Shown here: piece after piece, positions 1 to 11,415 of the stretch
Position numbering within the stretch: the stretch's first letter is position 1
Layout: every line of letters begins with the position of its first letter
From: Silurus meridionalis
Lineage: Eukaryota > Chordata > Actinopteri > Siluriformes > Siluridae
NCBI RefSeq assembly: GCF_014805685.1
Contig: NC_060887.1
Location: 9,025,463 to 9,089,462 of the forward strand
DNA: 64,000 bases
Direction: 5' to 3'
The notes under the pieces: model-generated
Told to the model about the DNA's origin: nothing
What the model saw: the letters and a program-made list of their open reading frames with translations, nothing else
The model's database searches: none
Translations under genes and position numbers: made by a program

Positions 1-691
1 GTTCCCTTACCTCCAGTGTTGATCTGATTTCCCCATCCAGACACCAGGCACTCTTCACCTGCTGCTACACAAGAAGATGCCAGAGGTATTGGCTGAACAT
101 ACTGGTTAAAAACTGCAGGCTGGCTCAGTTTGATCAGCATGAAGTCGTTGTCATATGTGCGGTCATTATATTTGGGATGTGTTATGACTTTCTCAGGCCG
201 AATTCTCTGCTCGGTGCCTTCGTCAACAAACACACGGTGTTCTCCCAGGTGAAGCATAAGTTGATTAACCCTTTGGATGAGATTTTTCAAATGTAATAAA
301 TGTATTTTTAATGATTATGTTGCATTATTTTGCATAAACATGTTGTGAGATACTCACGGAACGTAGCAGTGAGCAGCAGACACGGCCCATAAGCTGTTAA
401 TTAGGGATGCGCCACACCAGCGCCGTCCGTCAATGGTTAGAAAAATCTGCCAGGGCTGAGAGTGAGGTGTACATTCATAACCCCCGATGACCTTATCATC
501 ATCACCTCTGCTGTGGTCTAAATCAAAAACATTAAACAGTTATTAACAATATAATATATTGTACAAATCATTATTCCAGTAACTGACACACAAAACAAGA
601 TCTACATTATTTCACAACAAGTCTCAAGTGAGTAATAAAACATCTGCTTACATACAGACAACAACAACAAAACAGTTACAATGAGCCTCAT
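1..691 (-). CDS. Trypsinogen-like serine protease, copy 1 (5' part; exons 1-3, runs off the window)
   Basis: Secreted pancreatic-type serine protease precursor. Three exons are visible on the minus strand: exon 1 at 691-652 (40 bp, ATG 691-689, hydrophobic signal [13 protein letters not shown]), exon 2 at 517-358 (160 bp) and exon 3 at 270-11 (260 bp, donor GTAAG at 10-6). Phases agree at each junction. Exon 2 carries the activation site GDDDK followed by VIGGYEC, and the catalytic His in SAAHC. Exon 3 carries the catalytic Asp in DNDFMLIKL and ends in [10 protein letters not shown]. Exons 4 and 5, with the specificity Asp and catalytic Ser, would lie to the left, so activity cannot be judged. 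Copy 2, about 16.5 kb away on the same strand, is closely similar including its 5' flank, so the two are tandem duplicates. The activation peptide has three Asp where many trypsins have four, and the mature N terminus is VIGG rather than IVGG. Confidence 0.9.
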
Positions 692-747
692 TGCCACTGG
701 TACAATTACAACAAGAATGAACAAGTCAGACTACAGGATAACTGTGT

Positions 748-754
748 CTATATA
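748..754 (-). promoter_or_regulatory. TATA box of trypsinogen copy 1
   Basis: TATATAG on the minus strand about 57 bases upstream of the ATG at 691. The flank 692-860 matches the flank of copy 2 (17252-17420) almost base for base, so the promoter was duplicated with the gene. Confidence 0.6.
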
Positions 755-869
755 TCTTAATATCTATGTGTGATGTCATGGAGCATTGGCCTCAGAACAG
801 CCAGTAAAAAATGAGCAAAATATTCTTGAACTGAAAGCTGCCAACTGTTCAAACTATTTTATCTTCGAA

Positions 870-1284
870 AACCTGATTATTTTAAGGTGACAGACACAAA
901 CTGCTTTATATAGCCTACTCAAATAAATATACCTTGGAAAATCTTGGAAAATCTTTATTCCTACATGAGTCATGCAGGAAACTGTTCAAATAGGAAAATG
1001 AATTCACTCAGGCTTATATTTTACCTGTTTATACTCCATTACCCTAAACTAAAGGTACTCTTGATTATTTTAGTCCTTTGAAGGTTTTAGTATTAAGATG
1101 GATACATTCCTATGCTGTCTGCTCACAAATGGTGAAAATAGGTGCGAGAGTGTGGGTGGGCACTTCGGGTTGTTTATCCGGGTGCAAAAGAGAGAAAAAA
1201 ATAACATTGTTTTGGGCAACAATCTTTTCCTTGAAGAGATTATTCTCTTTTGTGCTGTTTCACATGCAATATTAGAAATAGTCT
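870..1284. other. Non-coding flank, nothing recognised
   Basis: AT-rich sequence upstream of trypsinogen copy 1. Short open frames here show no domain or codon signature, and I see no transposon motif. Confidence 0.4.
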
Positions 1285-1490
1285 GTTAGCATGTAGATCG
1301 CATGCACCAGGCAGAAGAAGTTACTTAGAACAATAAAAGATGCAGATGGAAATGTATTGACTAGTGAGGAGAGTGTGTTAAGAAGGTGGAAGGAGTATTT
1401 TGAGCAGCTGATAAATGAGGAAAATGAGAGAGAGAGAAGGGTGGATGGAGATGGTGAAGCAGAAAATAGATAGGATTGGAAGTCAGAGCA
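1285..1490 (+). mobile_element. RTE-type LINE fragment
   Basis: About 200 bp on the plus strand matches the segment between endonuclease and reverse transcriptase of the RTE element at 7.65-14.35 kb (there near 11.8-11.95 kb, opposite strand). The shared peptide pattern is LTSEESVLRRWKEYFEQL followed by an E-rich stretch. It is truncated at both ends and abuts a Tc1 relic. Confidence 0.6.
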
Positions 1491-2515
1491 GGAAAGGAGC
1501 ATTTGCGTTTGCATTGAACAAAAAATAATCACTTTTCCACTTTGGTTTAAATGTTTTTCATCACCAAACTGTTCTTGGATGGTTCGGAGAAAGTTGCTTT
1601 TTGTGGATGTTTTATACAATTCTTTATTCTGGTTGTGAGTGAGCCCACTCACTTGTGTAAGAAGCAACATCCCGCATGCTTTACTGTTGGCATGACTCAA
1701 GACTGATGTGGCGCTCACCTTTACTTCTTCAGACAAGCTATTTTTCCAGATGCCCCAAACAATCGGAAAGGGGGTTCATAAGAGAAAACCACTTTACCCC
1801 AGTCCTCAGAAGTCCCTGTACAGTTTTGCAGAATATCAGTCTGTCCTTGATGTTTTTTCCTGGAGAGAAGTGGCTTCTTTGTTGCCATTCTCAACACCAG
1901 ACCATTCTCCAAAAGTCTTCACTTTGTGTGCAGATGCTCTTGCACCTGCCTGCTGGCATTCCTGAGCAAGCTCTGCACTGGTGGTGCCCTGATCCTGCAG
2001 CTGAATCAAGGAGATGTCCTGGAGCTTGCTTGACTTTCTTGGGTGCCCTGAAGCATTCTTCACAACAATTGAACCTCTTTCTTCGAACTTCTTGATGATC
2101 CGATAAATGGTTGTTTTAAGTGCAATCTAATCAGCAGCAATATCTTTGCTTGTGAATCCCTTTTTGTGCAATGCAATGATGGCTGCACATGTTTTCTAGC
2201 AGGTAACCTGGTTAACAGAGAAAGAACAGTGATTTCAAGCACCACTCTCCTTTTGAAGCTACAAGTATGTTATTCTAACTCAATCAGCATGACATAGTGA
2301 TCTCCAGCCTTTTCCTTATTACACTTTCACCTGTGTTAACTAGAGAATCACTGACATGATGTCAGCTGGTCTTTTTACGGCAAGGTTGAAATGCAGTTAC
2401 AATTTTTTAGAGGGGGGGATTAAGTTAATTTTCATGACAAAGAGAGACTTTGAAATTAATTGCAATTCCTCTGATTAATATAACATTGTGTTGAAATTCC
2501 TTCATAACATTGTGA
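1491..2515 (-). mobile_element. Tc1-like DNA transposon relic (degraded transposase)
   Basis: Read on the minus strand, pieces in different frames spell a Tc1 transposase: a helix-turn-helix part with IYRIIKKFEERGSIVVKN (about 2120-2040), TTSAELAQECQQAG (about 2000-1950), KPLLSRKKH (about 1870), and the EDWGKVVFSYE-PFRLFGASGK block around the second catalytic Asp (about 1820-1730). Frameshifts and stops break it, so it is inactive. The tract near 2400-2470 resembles the inner end of this family. Confidence 0.75.
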
Positions 2516-3060
2516 AGCATCCCTCACATTTCAGCAACTATTTTATTATATGTTCTCAAGGGGCAATACTACAGAAATGAAACTTGGATATACTTTAGAC
2601 TAGTCATTGTGCAGCTTGTATAGCAGTACAGATTTACTGTCCTCTAAAAATAACTCAACATACAGCCATTATTGTCTAAATAACTGGCAACAAAAGTGAG
2701 TAGACGCTAAGTGAACATGTTAAAACAGAGAGTTCCCAGAGAGTTCATTTTTTGTGTGAGCACCATTGTTATCTAGCACTGCCTTGAACCCCTGGGCATG
2801 GAACTCACCAGAGGTGCACAGGTTGTTGTTGGAATTCTCTTCATTCTCTTGCACTCTTCCATAATGACATCACGGAGCTGCTGGATATAAGACACATGGT
2901 GCTTCTACACCTTCTGCTTGAGGATCCCCACAGGTGCTAAATAGGGTTCAGGTCTGGAGACATACTTGGCCACTCCACCACCTTCACCTTTAGCTTCCTC
3001 AGCATGGCAGTTTGCCCCAGTTTCTGAAGGGAGGGCATGAAGTTCTGTTAAGAATGTCAC
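2516..3060 (-). mobile_element. Tc1-like element fragment with long terminal inverted repeat (family A)
   Basis: Positions 2516-2710 match the roughly 200-bp terminal inverted repeat seen at 30661-30860 (shared: ACTGGCAACAAAAGTGAGTA, and GAAACTTGGATATA). The adjoining 2760-3010 is the 3' end of the transposase on the minus strand, with the frame around TCTGGAGACATACTTGGCC matching the PDLNPI block of the 30.7 kb copy. It is truncated and non-coding. Confidence 0.65.
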
Positions 3061-3310
3061 AGTTCAAGTTTAAGTTCAAGTTTGTTTCTACAGCGCTTTT
3101 CACAATGGACATTGTCTTAAACCAGCTTAACAGAACGTTAGAATTATTGAACAAAAAAATGTGTATATAATTGAAATATGTTTATTAATCCCTGATGAGC
3201 AAGTCTGGGGTGACTGTGGCAAGGAAAAACTCCCTTAGATGGTATGAGGAAAAAACCTTGAGAGATACCAGACTTAAAGGGGAACCCATCCTCATTTGGG
3301 TGATATCAAG
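3061..3310 (-). repeat. Dispersed retroposon 3'-end repeat, copy 1
   Basis: About 250 bp containing GCGCTTTTCACAATGGACAT and the conserved GGAAAAACTCCC and GGAACCCATCCTCAT blocks. The same family occurs at 8049-8290, 18055-18300, 38491-38560 and 54790-55010. The copy at 8049-8290 has a target duplication and a GAATT-type tail, so the family moves by retroposition. Confidence 0.6.
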
Positions 3311-3403
3311 AGTATGACTATAAATTAAAAAAAAAAACAAACACTGGATAGTGAGAACTACCATTAATACCAGAGTGTGTGTTCAGCAACATTCAGCAAC
3401 CAG

Positions 3404-3951
3404 GAGTCAAGAGTCAAGAGGCTTTTTATTGTCATTTCTACTATACACAGTGGTACACAGTACACAGTAAAAACGAGACAATGTTCCTCCAGAACCATGG
3501 TGCTACACTAAACAACAACATAGAGCTACAAAACAACACAAGCTACATAAAGTGCATCGAGTGCAACCTAGTGTAAGACGAAAAACAGTACAGACAGACA
3601 TTACAAGACAAAATAAGACAAGACAAGACAAGACACAAAACCCAAGATAGCGCCGACCAGTAAACCTACTGTATACTTCGATTATACAGTACTGTGCGAG
3701 GAGAACTGTAAACCTATAACTGGGAATAATATAAACAGACACAATGCAGTGCTAAAAAAAACGCTGAAGCAGCAGTCAAGAGGTGCAAAAAACAGCATGT
3801 ACACAGTGTAATACACTCAAAGGTGCAAAAAACAGCGGTAAACAGTGTAATGCCATCAAGTATAGATAATAATTAATAAATGATGGTGGAATGGATTGAG
3901 ATGAGTAATGAGTTTGTGTTAAGTTCAGGTTGTACAGTTCAGTAACACACA

Positions 3952-4009
<58 letters not shown>

Positions 4010-6170
4010 TTCCATTACAGTCCTGTGTATTGAGGCTGTACTGATGGCTTGCAGGAAAAAACTGTTGCACAGTCTGGATGTGACGGCCCGAATGCTTTGG
4101 AACCGTTTTCCTGACGGCAGGAGTGTGAAGAGTTTGTGTGACGTGTGTGTGGGGTCGTCCACAATGCTCTTGGCTTTGCGGATGCAGCGTGTGGAGTAAA
4201 TGTGAATAATGGATGGAAGAGAGACGCTGATGATCTTCTCAGCTGTCCTCACTATCCTCTGTAGGGTCTTGCGATCCGAGACAGCGCAGTTCCCAAACCA
4301 GGCGGTGATGCAGCTGTCCAGGATGCTCTCAATGGTCCCTCTGTAGAACATGGTCAGGATGGGGGGAGGGAGATGGGCTTTCCTCAGCTTTCTCAGGAAG
4401 TAGAGACGCTGCTGGGTTTTCTTGGTGATGGAGCTGGTGTTGAGTGACCAGGTGAGGTTGTCCGCCAGATGAACACCAAGGAATTTGGTGCTCTTGACGA
4501 TCTCCACTAAGGATCCATCGATAATCGGTGGAGAAATATCACACTGTGCTCTCCTGAAGTCCACAACCATCTCTTTGGTTTTGTCAATGTTTAGCGACAG
4601 GTTGTTTGCTCCACACCAGGCTGTTAACCGTTGCACCTCCTCTCTGTATGCTGACTCGTCGTTCTTGCTGATTAAACCCACCACGGTCGTGTCATCGGCA
4701 AACTTGACGATCAAGCTGTGCATTGCTACACAGTCGTGAGTCAGCAGAGTGAACAGAGGTGGGCTGAGCACACAGCCCTGAGGGGCCCGAGTGCTCAGTG
4801 TGGTGGTGCTGAAGATGCTGTTCCTCATCCGAACTGACTGAGGTCTCCTAGTCAGGAAGTCCAGGATCCAGTTGCAGAGAGAGGTGTTCAGGCTCAGTAG
4901 GCTCAACTTTTCAATCAGGTGCTGAGGGATGATTGTGTTGAATGCTGATCTGAAGTCAATGAACAGCATTTGTACATATGAGTCCTTGTTGTCCAGGTGG
5001 ATGAGGGCCAAATGGAGAGTTGTGGAGATGGCATTGCCCGTGGAATGGTTTGGACAATACGCAAACTGTATGAGGTCCAGGAAGGGTGAAAGCTGGCTCT
5101 TAATGTGCCTCATGATGAGCCTCTCGAAGCACTTCATCACGATGGGTGTGAGCGTGACGGGACGATAGTCATTGTGGCAGGAGACAGTATACTTCTTCGG
5201 CACGGGAACAATGGTCGATGTCTTGAGGCACGTAGGAACAACGTTGCTGCTCAGGGAGATGTTGAAGATGTCTGTAAAGACATCGGCTAGCTGTTCTGCA
5301 CATTCCCTGAGCACTATGCCAGGAATGTTGCCAGGTCCAGCAGATCTCCATGGGTTAACTCTGCATAGAGTTTACCTCACTTCAGCTGTGGTTAGACAGA
5401 GCACCTGGTCATTGGAAGGAGGGTGGTCTTCCTCACCCTCACGTTGTTCTGTACCTCAAACCAGGAATAGAAGTCGTTCAGCGCATCTGGGAGGAAGGCG
5501 TCATGGTCACAAGCAGGTGATGTTGTCTTATAGTAGATGGCCTGGATGCCCTGCCACATGCGCCAGGTGTCTCTGCTGTCATGGAAGCGGTCGTGGACTT
5601 TCTTTGCGTGTGCGTGCTTCGCCTCTCTGATGGCAGAGTCTATTTGTTTCAGCAGCACACGCACATTTGCAGTCATCCACGACTTCTGGTTGGAGCGTGT
5701 AGTGATGGTCTTGGAGATGGTCACGTCATCAGCGCACTTGCTGATGTAGCTGGTCACTGTTGACATGTATTCCTCCAAGTTGATGGAATCGCCATTGATT
5801 GCAGCCTCCCTAAACATGTTCCAGTCAGTGCACTCATAACAGTCTTGAAGAGCAGAAGTAGCTCCTGCTGCTGTTTTAGAACCAGTTTAGAGCGTCTGAC
5901 TAGCGGTCTGTATGCTGGAATTAGCATAACAGAGATGTGGTCTGAGAAGCCGAGATGGGGGGCTCTGCACGAAATGCGCCGGGGATGTTTGTGTAAACAA
6001 GATCCAGCGTGTTCGCTCCTCTTGTTGCAAAGTCCACATGCTCATGGAGTTCATAGAGCACAGTCCTGAGATTCACATAGATGAAATCTCCGATAATAAA
6101 CAATCTGTCAGGGTAAGCATTCTGCAGGTCGCTAATAGCGCCGTAGAGTACACAGAGGCGCTACTGAGCA
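3404..6170 (-). mobile_element. CR1/Rex1/L2-group non-LTR retrotransposon, 5' truncated and frameshifted
   Basis: The minus strand encodes, from high to low coordinate: the end of an AP endonuclease (about 6140-5921: FIIGDF...ANTLDLVYTN), the connecting segment (5817-5392, [12 protein letters not shown]), and a reverse transcriptase frame of 512 codons at 5314-3776. RT motifs seen are [35 protein letters not shown], the template-grip APQGCVLSP and the catalytic box [10 protein letters not shown], followed by LPSGKRF near the C terminus. A GT/CA microsatellite (3954-4007) is read as a His-Thr run inside the frame. The 3' end carries AATAAAA and a short GAGTC-type tandem tail near 3404-3420. 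The endonuclease and RT are in different frames, so the copy is dead. The clade is uncertain. Confidence 0.8.
3954..4007. repeat. (GT)n microsatellite inside a LINE
   Basis: About 27 uninterrupted GT units. A CA tract sits at the matching place of the related plus-strand LINE (12806-12861), so it is a property of the element family rather than chance. Confidence 0.9.
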
Positions 6171-7645
6171 ACTCATAAAATAGTTCATCAGCTGAGATCA
6201 TCATAGATCCAACACCAACTCCTTTATGCCAGAGTCTTTGAATGTTCAAAAAGGTCTAATGTCTAAAATCTACAGTGTGATCCAAAGGGCACTCGTACGT
6301 CTCTAGATGGTTCAGGATAATTGCGGGGTCGGCATTTACTCTTTGAAGGGCCATAATGTTGATGAGGTGGGACAAAGCTGGAGCTAGCCCAATCTCAGGA
6401 TGCCTCTGGATGGGTAGAGAAAGAAAACAGAGGATAGGAATTAGCGTAGCTGCTGTTTATAAGATTAAAAAGCACAAGTTGATAATGTGTTTAATCAGAT
6501 GTACTGGAGCACAAGGTTATGATATGTGAGATGTGTTCATTGTAGGACTAGGTAAAATGGTACATCTTTAATCTACACTTAAACTGGGAGAGTGTGTCCG
6601 AGCCCCGAACACTGTCAAGAAGGCTATTCCAAACTTAAGGAGCTAAATGTGAGAAGGCAATACTGTCTTTAGTGGACTTTGCTATTCTAGAAACCACTAA
6701 AAGCCCAGAGTTTTGAGACCTTGACTAGTGTGATGGATGGTAGCGTGTAAGAAGACTGGATAGATGCATGGGAGCTAAACTATTTAGGGCTTTGTAAGGA
6801 AGCAGCATTAGTTTGTAGTCAAAACTAAACAGGTAGCTTGTGTAGGGATGATAAAATTGGGGTTATATGATTATATTTTTTCGACCTTGTGAGAACTTTG
6901 ACTGCTGTATTCTGGACCAACTGTAGCTTGTTTATTAATGATGCAGGACAACCACCTAGTATTGGATTACAATATAACAGTCATGAATGCATGGACGAGC
7001 TTCTCTGCATTATATACAGTATAGATAACATGTTTCTTAGCTTAGCAATATTTCTAAGGTGGAAGAAGGTTGTTTTTGTAATATGGGTGATATGAGTTTT
7101 AAAAGACAAGTTGCTGTCTATTAGTACTATGTCTTTACTGTTAAACTAGTAGTTACAGTACATACTTCTAAATGTAAGTGGAATTGACAGAACTTCTGTG
7201 TACTGGTTTTCGTTCCGACGAGCAATATTTCTGTCTTATTAGAGTTTAACAATAGAAAGTTATTTGTTATCCAATCTTTTAATTCTTTAACACACTCAGT
7301 TAACCTGGCCAATTTGTCTAGTTTTAATGAGATATATAGCTGGGTATCATTAGCATAACAATGGAAGCTAATCTCATGCTTTCTAATAATATTTCCCAAG
7401 GGAAGCATGTATATTGTAAAAAAGCAGACGTCCTAGAACTGAACCTTGTGGCACCTTGTATTTTACTTACATTAGCCTGGATAGTTCTCCATTTAAATCT
7501 ACAAAATGGTAATGATCAGACAGGTATGATTTAAATTAACTTTATGCTTGTCAGGTCAGGTCATTTGTAATTTTAACTATTGCAGTTTCTGTGCTATGAT
7601 GGTCCTGAAACCTGACGGAAACTGTTCAAAGATCTTGTTTTCTTG
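6171..7645 (-). mobile_element. L2-type LINE fragment (degenerate reverse transcriptase)
   Basis: On the minus strand, 7408-7127 encodes [21 protein letters not shown] then TQLYISLK and [11 protein letters not shown], the RT catalytic block and its C-terminal neighbour. The catalytic YADD is YAND here, so the active site is lost. Positions 7100-6560 continue as the C-terminal part (the LAPKLWNSLPDSV-like region is recognisable through stops). 6240-6420 looks like the 3' untranslated end of the same element. The border with the LINE on its left is approximate. Confidence 0.6.
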
Positions 7646-8048
7646 TAAGAAGAATACAAACCCCTCTGTCCTCTACATCTGACTCTTTTAACCCAACTAC
7701 ATGCATGTCTTCAACACATCCGTAAACCGCATCTTTGGCCTTCCTCTTTTCCTCCTTCCTGGTGGCTCCATCTCAAAACGACCTACATGCTCTGTCCCTC
7801 TAATAAACTAATTTCTAATCCTGTCCATCCTCGTAACTCCCAACGAAAACCTCAACATTTTCAGCTCTGCTACCTCCAGCTACACCTCCTGTCTTTTACT
7901 CAATGCCACTGTCTCTGAACCATACAACATCGCAGTTCTCATCACAGTCCTATAAACATTCCCTTTCACTCTTGCAGATACTCTTCTATCACAAATCACT
8001 CTTGCCATTCATTTCCACCCACTTCACCCTGCCTGCACTCTTTTCTTC

Positions 8049-8290
8049 AATTCAATTCATTTTTATTTGTATAGCGCTTTTAACAATGAACATTGTCTCA
8101 AAGCAGCTTTACACAGATAATGTGGTGAAAGTAAATAAAAGTGAATATGTTCATCATAAGTAAGTTTGTCCCTGATGAGCGAGCCAGTGGCGAATGTGGC
8201 AAGGAAAAACTCCCCGAGATGGCATAAGGAAGAAACCTTGAGAGGAACCAGATTCAAGAGGGAACCCATCCTCATCTGGGTTGCACCGGG
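8049..8290 (-). repeat. Tailed retroposon inserted in the RTE element, 7-bp target duplication
   Basis: The 242-bp insert is flanked by TTTCTTC at 8042-8048 and 8291-8297. Removing it restores the RTE sequence seen at 57.9 kb. On the minus strand it ends in a GAATT-repeat tail, with GTAAAGCTGCTTTGAGACAA just before, and it starts with the GGATGGGTTCCCTC block. It is either the 3' end of a LINE or a SINE sharing that end. Confidence 0.75.
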
Positions 8291-9305
8291 TTTCTTCACT
8301 TCTCTAACACACTCTCCCTTACATTGCACTGTTGACCCCAGGTAACTGAACTCCCCCACCTTCTCCACCTCTACTCCCTGCAACCGCACCACTTAACTGC
8401 CCTCCCTCCCATTCACACATGTACTCTGTCTTATTCCTACTGACTCATTCCCCTTCTCTCCAACGCATACCTCCACCCCTACAGGCTCTTCTTAACCTGC
8501 TCTCTACTCTCACCACAAATCACAATATCATCTTCAAACATCATAGTACATGGAGACGCCTGTCTGACCTCCTCCGTCAACCTGTCAGTTACCAACAGAG
8601 GTGGGAAGTAACGGAGTACAAATACTTCGTTACTGTACTTAAGTAGATTTTTTTGGTATCAGTACTTTACTCCACTATTTATTTTTCAGACAACCTTTTA
8701 CTTTTACTCATTACATTTTTACACAAATATCTGTACTTTTTACTTCTTACATTTTCAAAACCGGCTCGTTACTTTAGTTTTAATCCATTGATTTGGTGAA
8801 ATATTTTTTTTATTTTCACTGTGCGCCGATTTCAGTCGAACAACCGATTTCCTGTTACTGCGTGTCTTTTTCAATCCACTGGTGTATAAAGTCCTGACTC
8901 TCACTCACCACAGATGTAGACTAGTTTACGGAGCTAAGAATCAGCAGGCAGAAGGCAGTAAGAAGTTTGGGGTTAATGTGGATGAGACAGAGGGAGTCAG
9001 TGATGTAAACATGACTGAGAACAGACACATTCCTGATCATCATCATCTTTTCTCTGCTTGTGTTCTATATGTGGATCTTCAGCCTGGATACATTCGTTAG
9101 GTAACAACATTTTAAATTCGTTTTGTATTAATATATATATTGTGTTGGAGATGTGGTTCTTGTACCTGAGTCACTTCTCATAGACTTCGAGTTACTGAGA
9201 GAATGAACAGGAAGGAGAGGTTTTGACCCTCTACCATCATGATCTAAGAGAAAACAGTGGTCTCTTAACTATAGAAAAACCAAGAGTCCAATAAGCAAAG
9301 CCTTG

Positions 9306-9385
9306 CTTGCCAACCCTCTGGTAGTGTAGTGGTTAGTAATGCGGCCTCTGCTATCTGACTCACCTGATTCAATTCCTACCCCTTA
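9306..9385 (+). repeat. tRNA-like block 1 inside the hAT element
   Basis: Contains a TGGTAGTGTAGTGGTTAGTA pol III A-box-like stretch and, about 40 bases on, GATTCAATTCC resembling a B box. It resembles a tRNA pseudogene or SINE head, not a functional tRNA. Confidence 0.5.
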
Positions 9386-9459
9386 GCTATCCTTTAAATT
9401 GTTTAAAAAGTTTTATAAAAGAACCAAAAAAGGTCCTAAAAATCAGGCTTGTGCAAGAA

Positions 9460-9530
9460 ATCCTGTGGCTCAATTGGAAGAGCTTTGCCTCTCAGTTGAG
9501 AGGTTGCTGGTTCAAACCCTGGCCAGGGCT
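9460..9530 (+). repeat. tRNA-like block 2 inside the hAT element
   Basis: TGTGGCTCAATTGGAAGAGC (A-box-like) is followed by the hairpin CCTCTCAGTTGAGAGG and GGTTCAAACCC (B-box-like). The hairpin loop is too short for an anticodon loop, so it is a tRNA-like relic. Confidence 0.5.
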
Positions 9531-9884
9531 CAAAGCTAAGAGTGTGGAAGGTGTGGAAGAAAAGGAATGTTGGATATTGACGGTTTTAGAGGGCGTGTCC
9601 TGAACCAGGGTGGCAATATCCAGGCATCTCTCCCCATGGCATCTGAGAAGCTGAAAACAGGGGGTTATGAAGCAGAAATGTCCAAAAAAGTATCAACTTA
9701 ATTTCCTGGCAGAAATTTATTTAATAATTTTTTCCCCTCTTCTCTCCTCCCCCTAAATGCAAAACTTCCACCTGACTTTTTTCTGAGGCTTTAACCCAGC
9801 AGGTCTTCACAGCATTTTTCACAGTCACCCACTTCATTGCTCACCACACACTAATTTCCACACAACTTACCCAGTGTGGGGAGA

Positions 9885-10465
9885 AACCAGATTTGAACCA
9901 GCAACCACTGAGCTCAGAAGCAAGGCTTTTACCACAAAGCGATCAAGTCCCACAGACACCCTTCTGTTTTGGGGGGGTTTATCCTTCGTTTCATGCTTTA
10001 AAGCAAGAAATTCAGACCAGAAAGAAACACAGAAAGCAGGATTCAAACCATGAACCCCACCAACAGCCAGTCTAAATACCAGTTTTAACCCACTGAACCA
10101 TCAGGAAGGACAGGCTGTGGCAATTGTTAGAGCAGGTCTATCTTTTCTTTCAAACCATCAACACAAGAATATAATGCTAAAGAGAGACTTATGAAGCAAA
10201 CCCATATCATGGCTAGTAGGGACAATGCAGGATTTGAACCCTGATTCACACCATTAGCGAGGCACCAGCATTAACCCACTGAACTATCAGGACAAGCTGG
10301 GAAGCTTGTTTAGAGCAGGTCTATCTTTCTTTTCAACCCATTAAAAACAAAAATATATCGCTAAAGAAAAATGTAGGAAGTGAATCCTGATCGTGACTGG
10401 CAGGCAGAAAGCAGGATTTGAACCCTGAACCCCACCTGATTTAACCCACTGGACCATCAGAGAAG
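9885..10465 (-). repeat. Array of four tRNA-like blocks inside the hAT element
   Basis: On the minus strand, similar blocks recur near 10465-10395, 10290-10220, 10105-10025 and 9955-9890. Each holds a CTGATGGTTCAGTGGGTTAA-like A-box region, or a relative of it, and then GGTTCAAATCCTG or GGTTTGAATCCTG. The first three also share the stretch read on plus as AGAGCAGGTCTATCTTT between units, so they form a diverged tandem repeat of about 190 bp. Confidence 0.55.
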
Positions 10466-10979
10466 TATTAGATAGCTAGATCATATTAAATAGCTAGATA
10501 GCTATCTAATATGCTGTGAGGTCCAGTTAACAGCTAAAACAGGAAGCAGTAATAACTACTTTTTACTTAAGTACATGTCTGAGCCAAAACTTCTTTACTT
10601 TCACTTGAGTAAAAAAGTATAATCAGTACTTCAACTTTTACCCGAGTATTTTAAAACATGAGGATCTGTACTTCTACTTAAGTAAAGGATGTGTGTACAT
10701 TTGCCACCTCTGGTTACCAATGCAAACAGGAAAAGGCTCAGAGACGATCCTTGATGCAGTCCAACCTCCACCTTGAACCAGTCTGTCATTTCTACTGCAC
10801 ACTTCACTGCTGTCACACTGTCCTCATACATGTCCTGCACCACCCTCACATACTTCTCTGACACACCAGACTTCCTCATACAATACCACAACTCCTTTCT
10901 CGGCACCCTGTCGTACACTTTCTCTAAATCCACAAACACACAATGCAACTTCTTCTAAAATTTTCTTCACTTCTCCATC

Positions 10980-11415
10980 AGATACATAATCAACGTTTTG
11001 TTGCTTCTGCTAAACGAATAACATGACCAGATGTGGAGTTCTTATCGTCAACCGTTTTTATGTTCTCGCAGTATGGTAATATGTATCTTGTTGCCATTAG
11101 TACGTATAGCAATTTTGTTGTATGCTTCTAGAATAACCTTTTTGTATGCTTCTGTTGACCATACCCTGAACTATCCTTTTGTGGCATGTGTTACTTTGCT
11201 CGTACACACGCAGCCCACCCCCTTTCTCTCCTTCAGTTTGGAAGTATATCTTCATGTGTGAGACTATAAACTTTAAAACTTCTCTCTGAAAGCTGACTTG
11301 TGTGTTTCATTGAGACTTCCCCATGCACGTAGGAGAGCAAAGATCGAGAGGAAAGGCTGAATTCGGGGGGACAGAAGGCAATCCTGCCCAAGCGGCAGAG
11401 GATAAAACATTTCCT
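10980..11415. mobile_element. Unclassified 0.43 kb insertion in the RTE element
   Basis: RTE sequence is continuous up to about 10979 and resumes at about 11416 when compared with the plus-strand RTE copy near 57.7 kb. The inserted DNA does not resemble RTE. No clear terminal inverted repeat or target duplication was found. Read on the minus strand it could begin TGTTTTATCC like a solo LTR, but this is a guess. Confidence 0.4.

Larger units (their letters stand above)
8596..10712. mobile_element. Non-autonomous hAT transposon (2117 bp) with perfect 8-bp target duplication
   Basis: The ends are CAGAGGTGG on the left (8596) and CCACCTCTG on the right (10712), the typical hAT terminal inverted repeat. 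Weaker inverted similarity continues inward (TACTTAAGTAGA on both sides). The flanks 8588-8595 and 10713-10720 are both GTTACCAA, the 8-bp duplication hAT enzymes make. Excising it rejoins the RTE reading. No transposase is recognisable inside. Instead the interior holds several tRNA-like blocks in both orientations (listed separately). It needs a hAT transposase in trans. Confidence 0.85.

Noticed and set aside
3776..5314. 512-codon open frame as a host gene
   Set aside because: It is a LINE reverse transcriptase with FADD box and a microsatellite read in frame, flanked by LINE endonuclease fragments.
9885..10465. CRISPR-like array of regularly spaced repeats
   Set aside because: The repeats are diverged tRNA-like blocks of about 190 bp spacing inside a hAT element in eukaryotic DNA; no short identical direct repeats or spacers.
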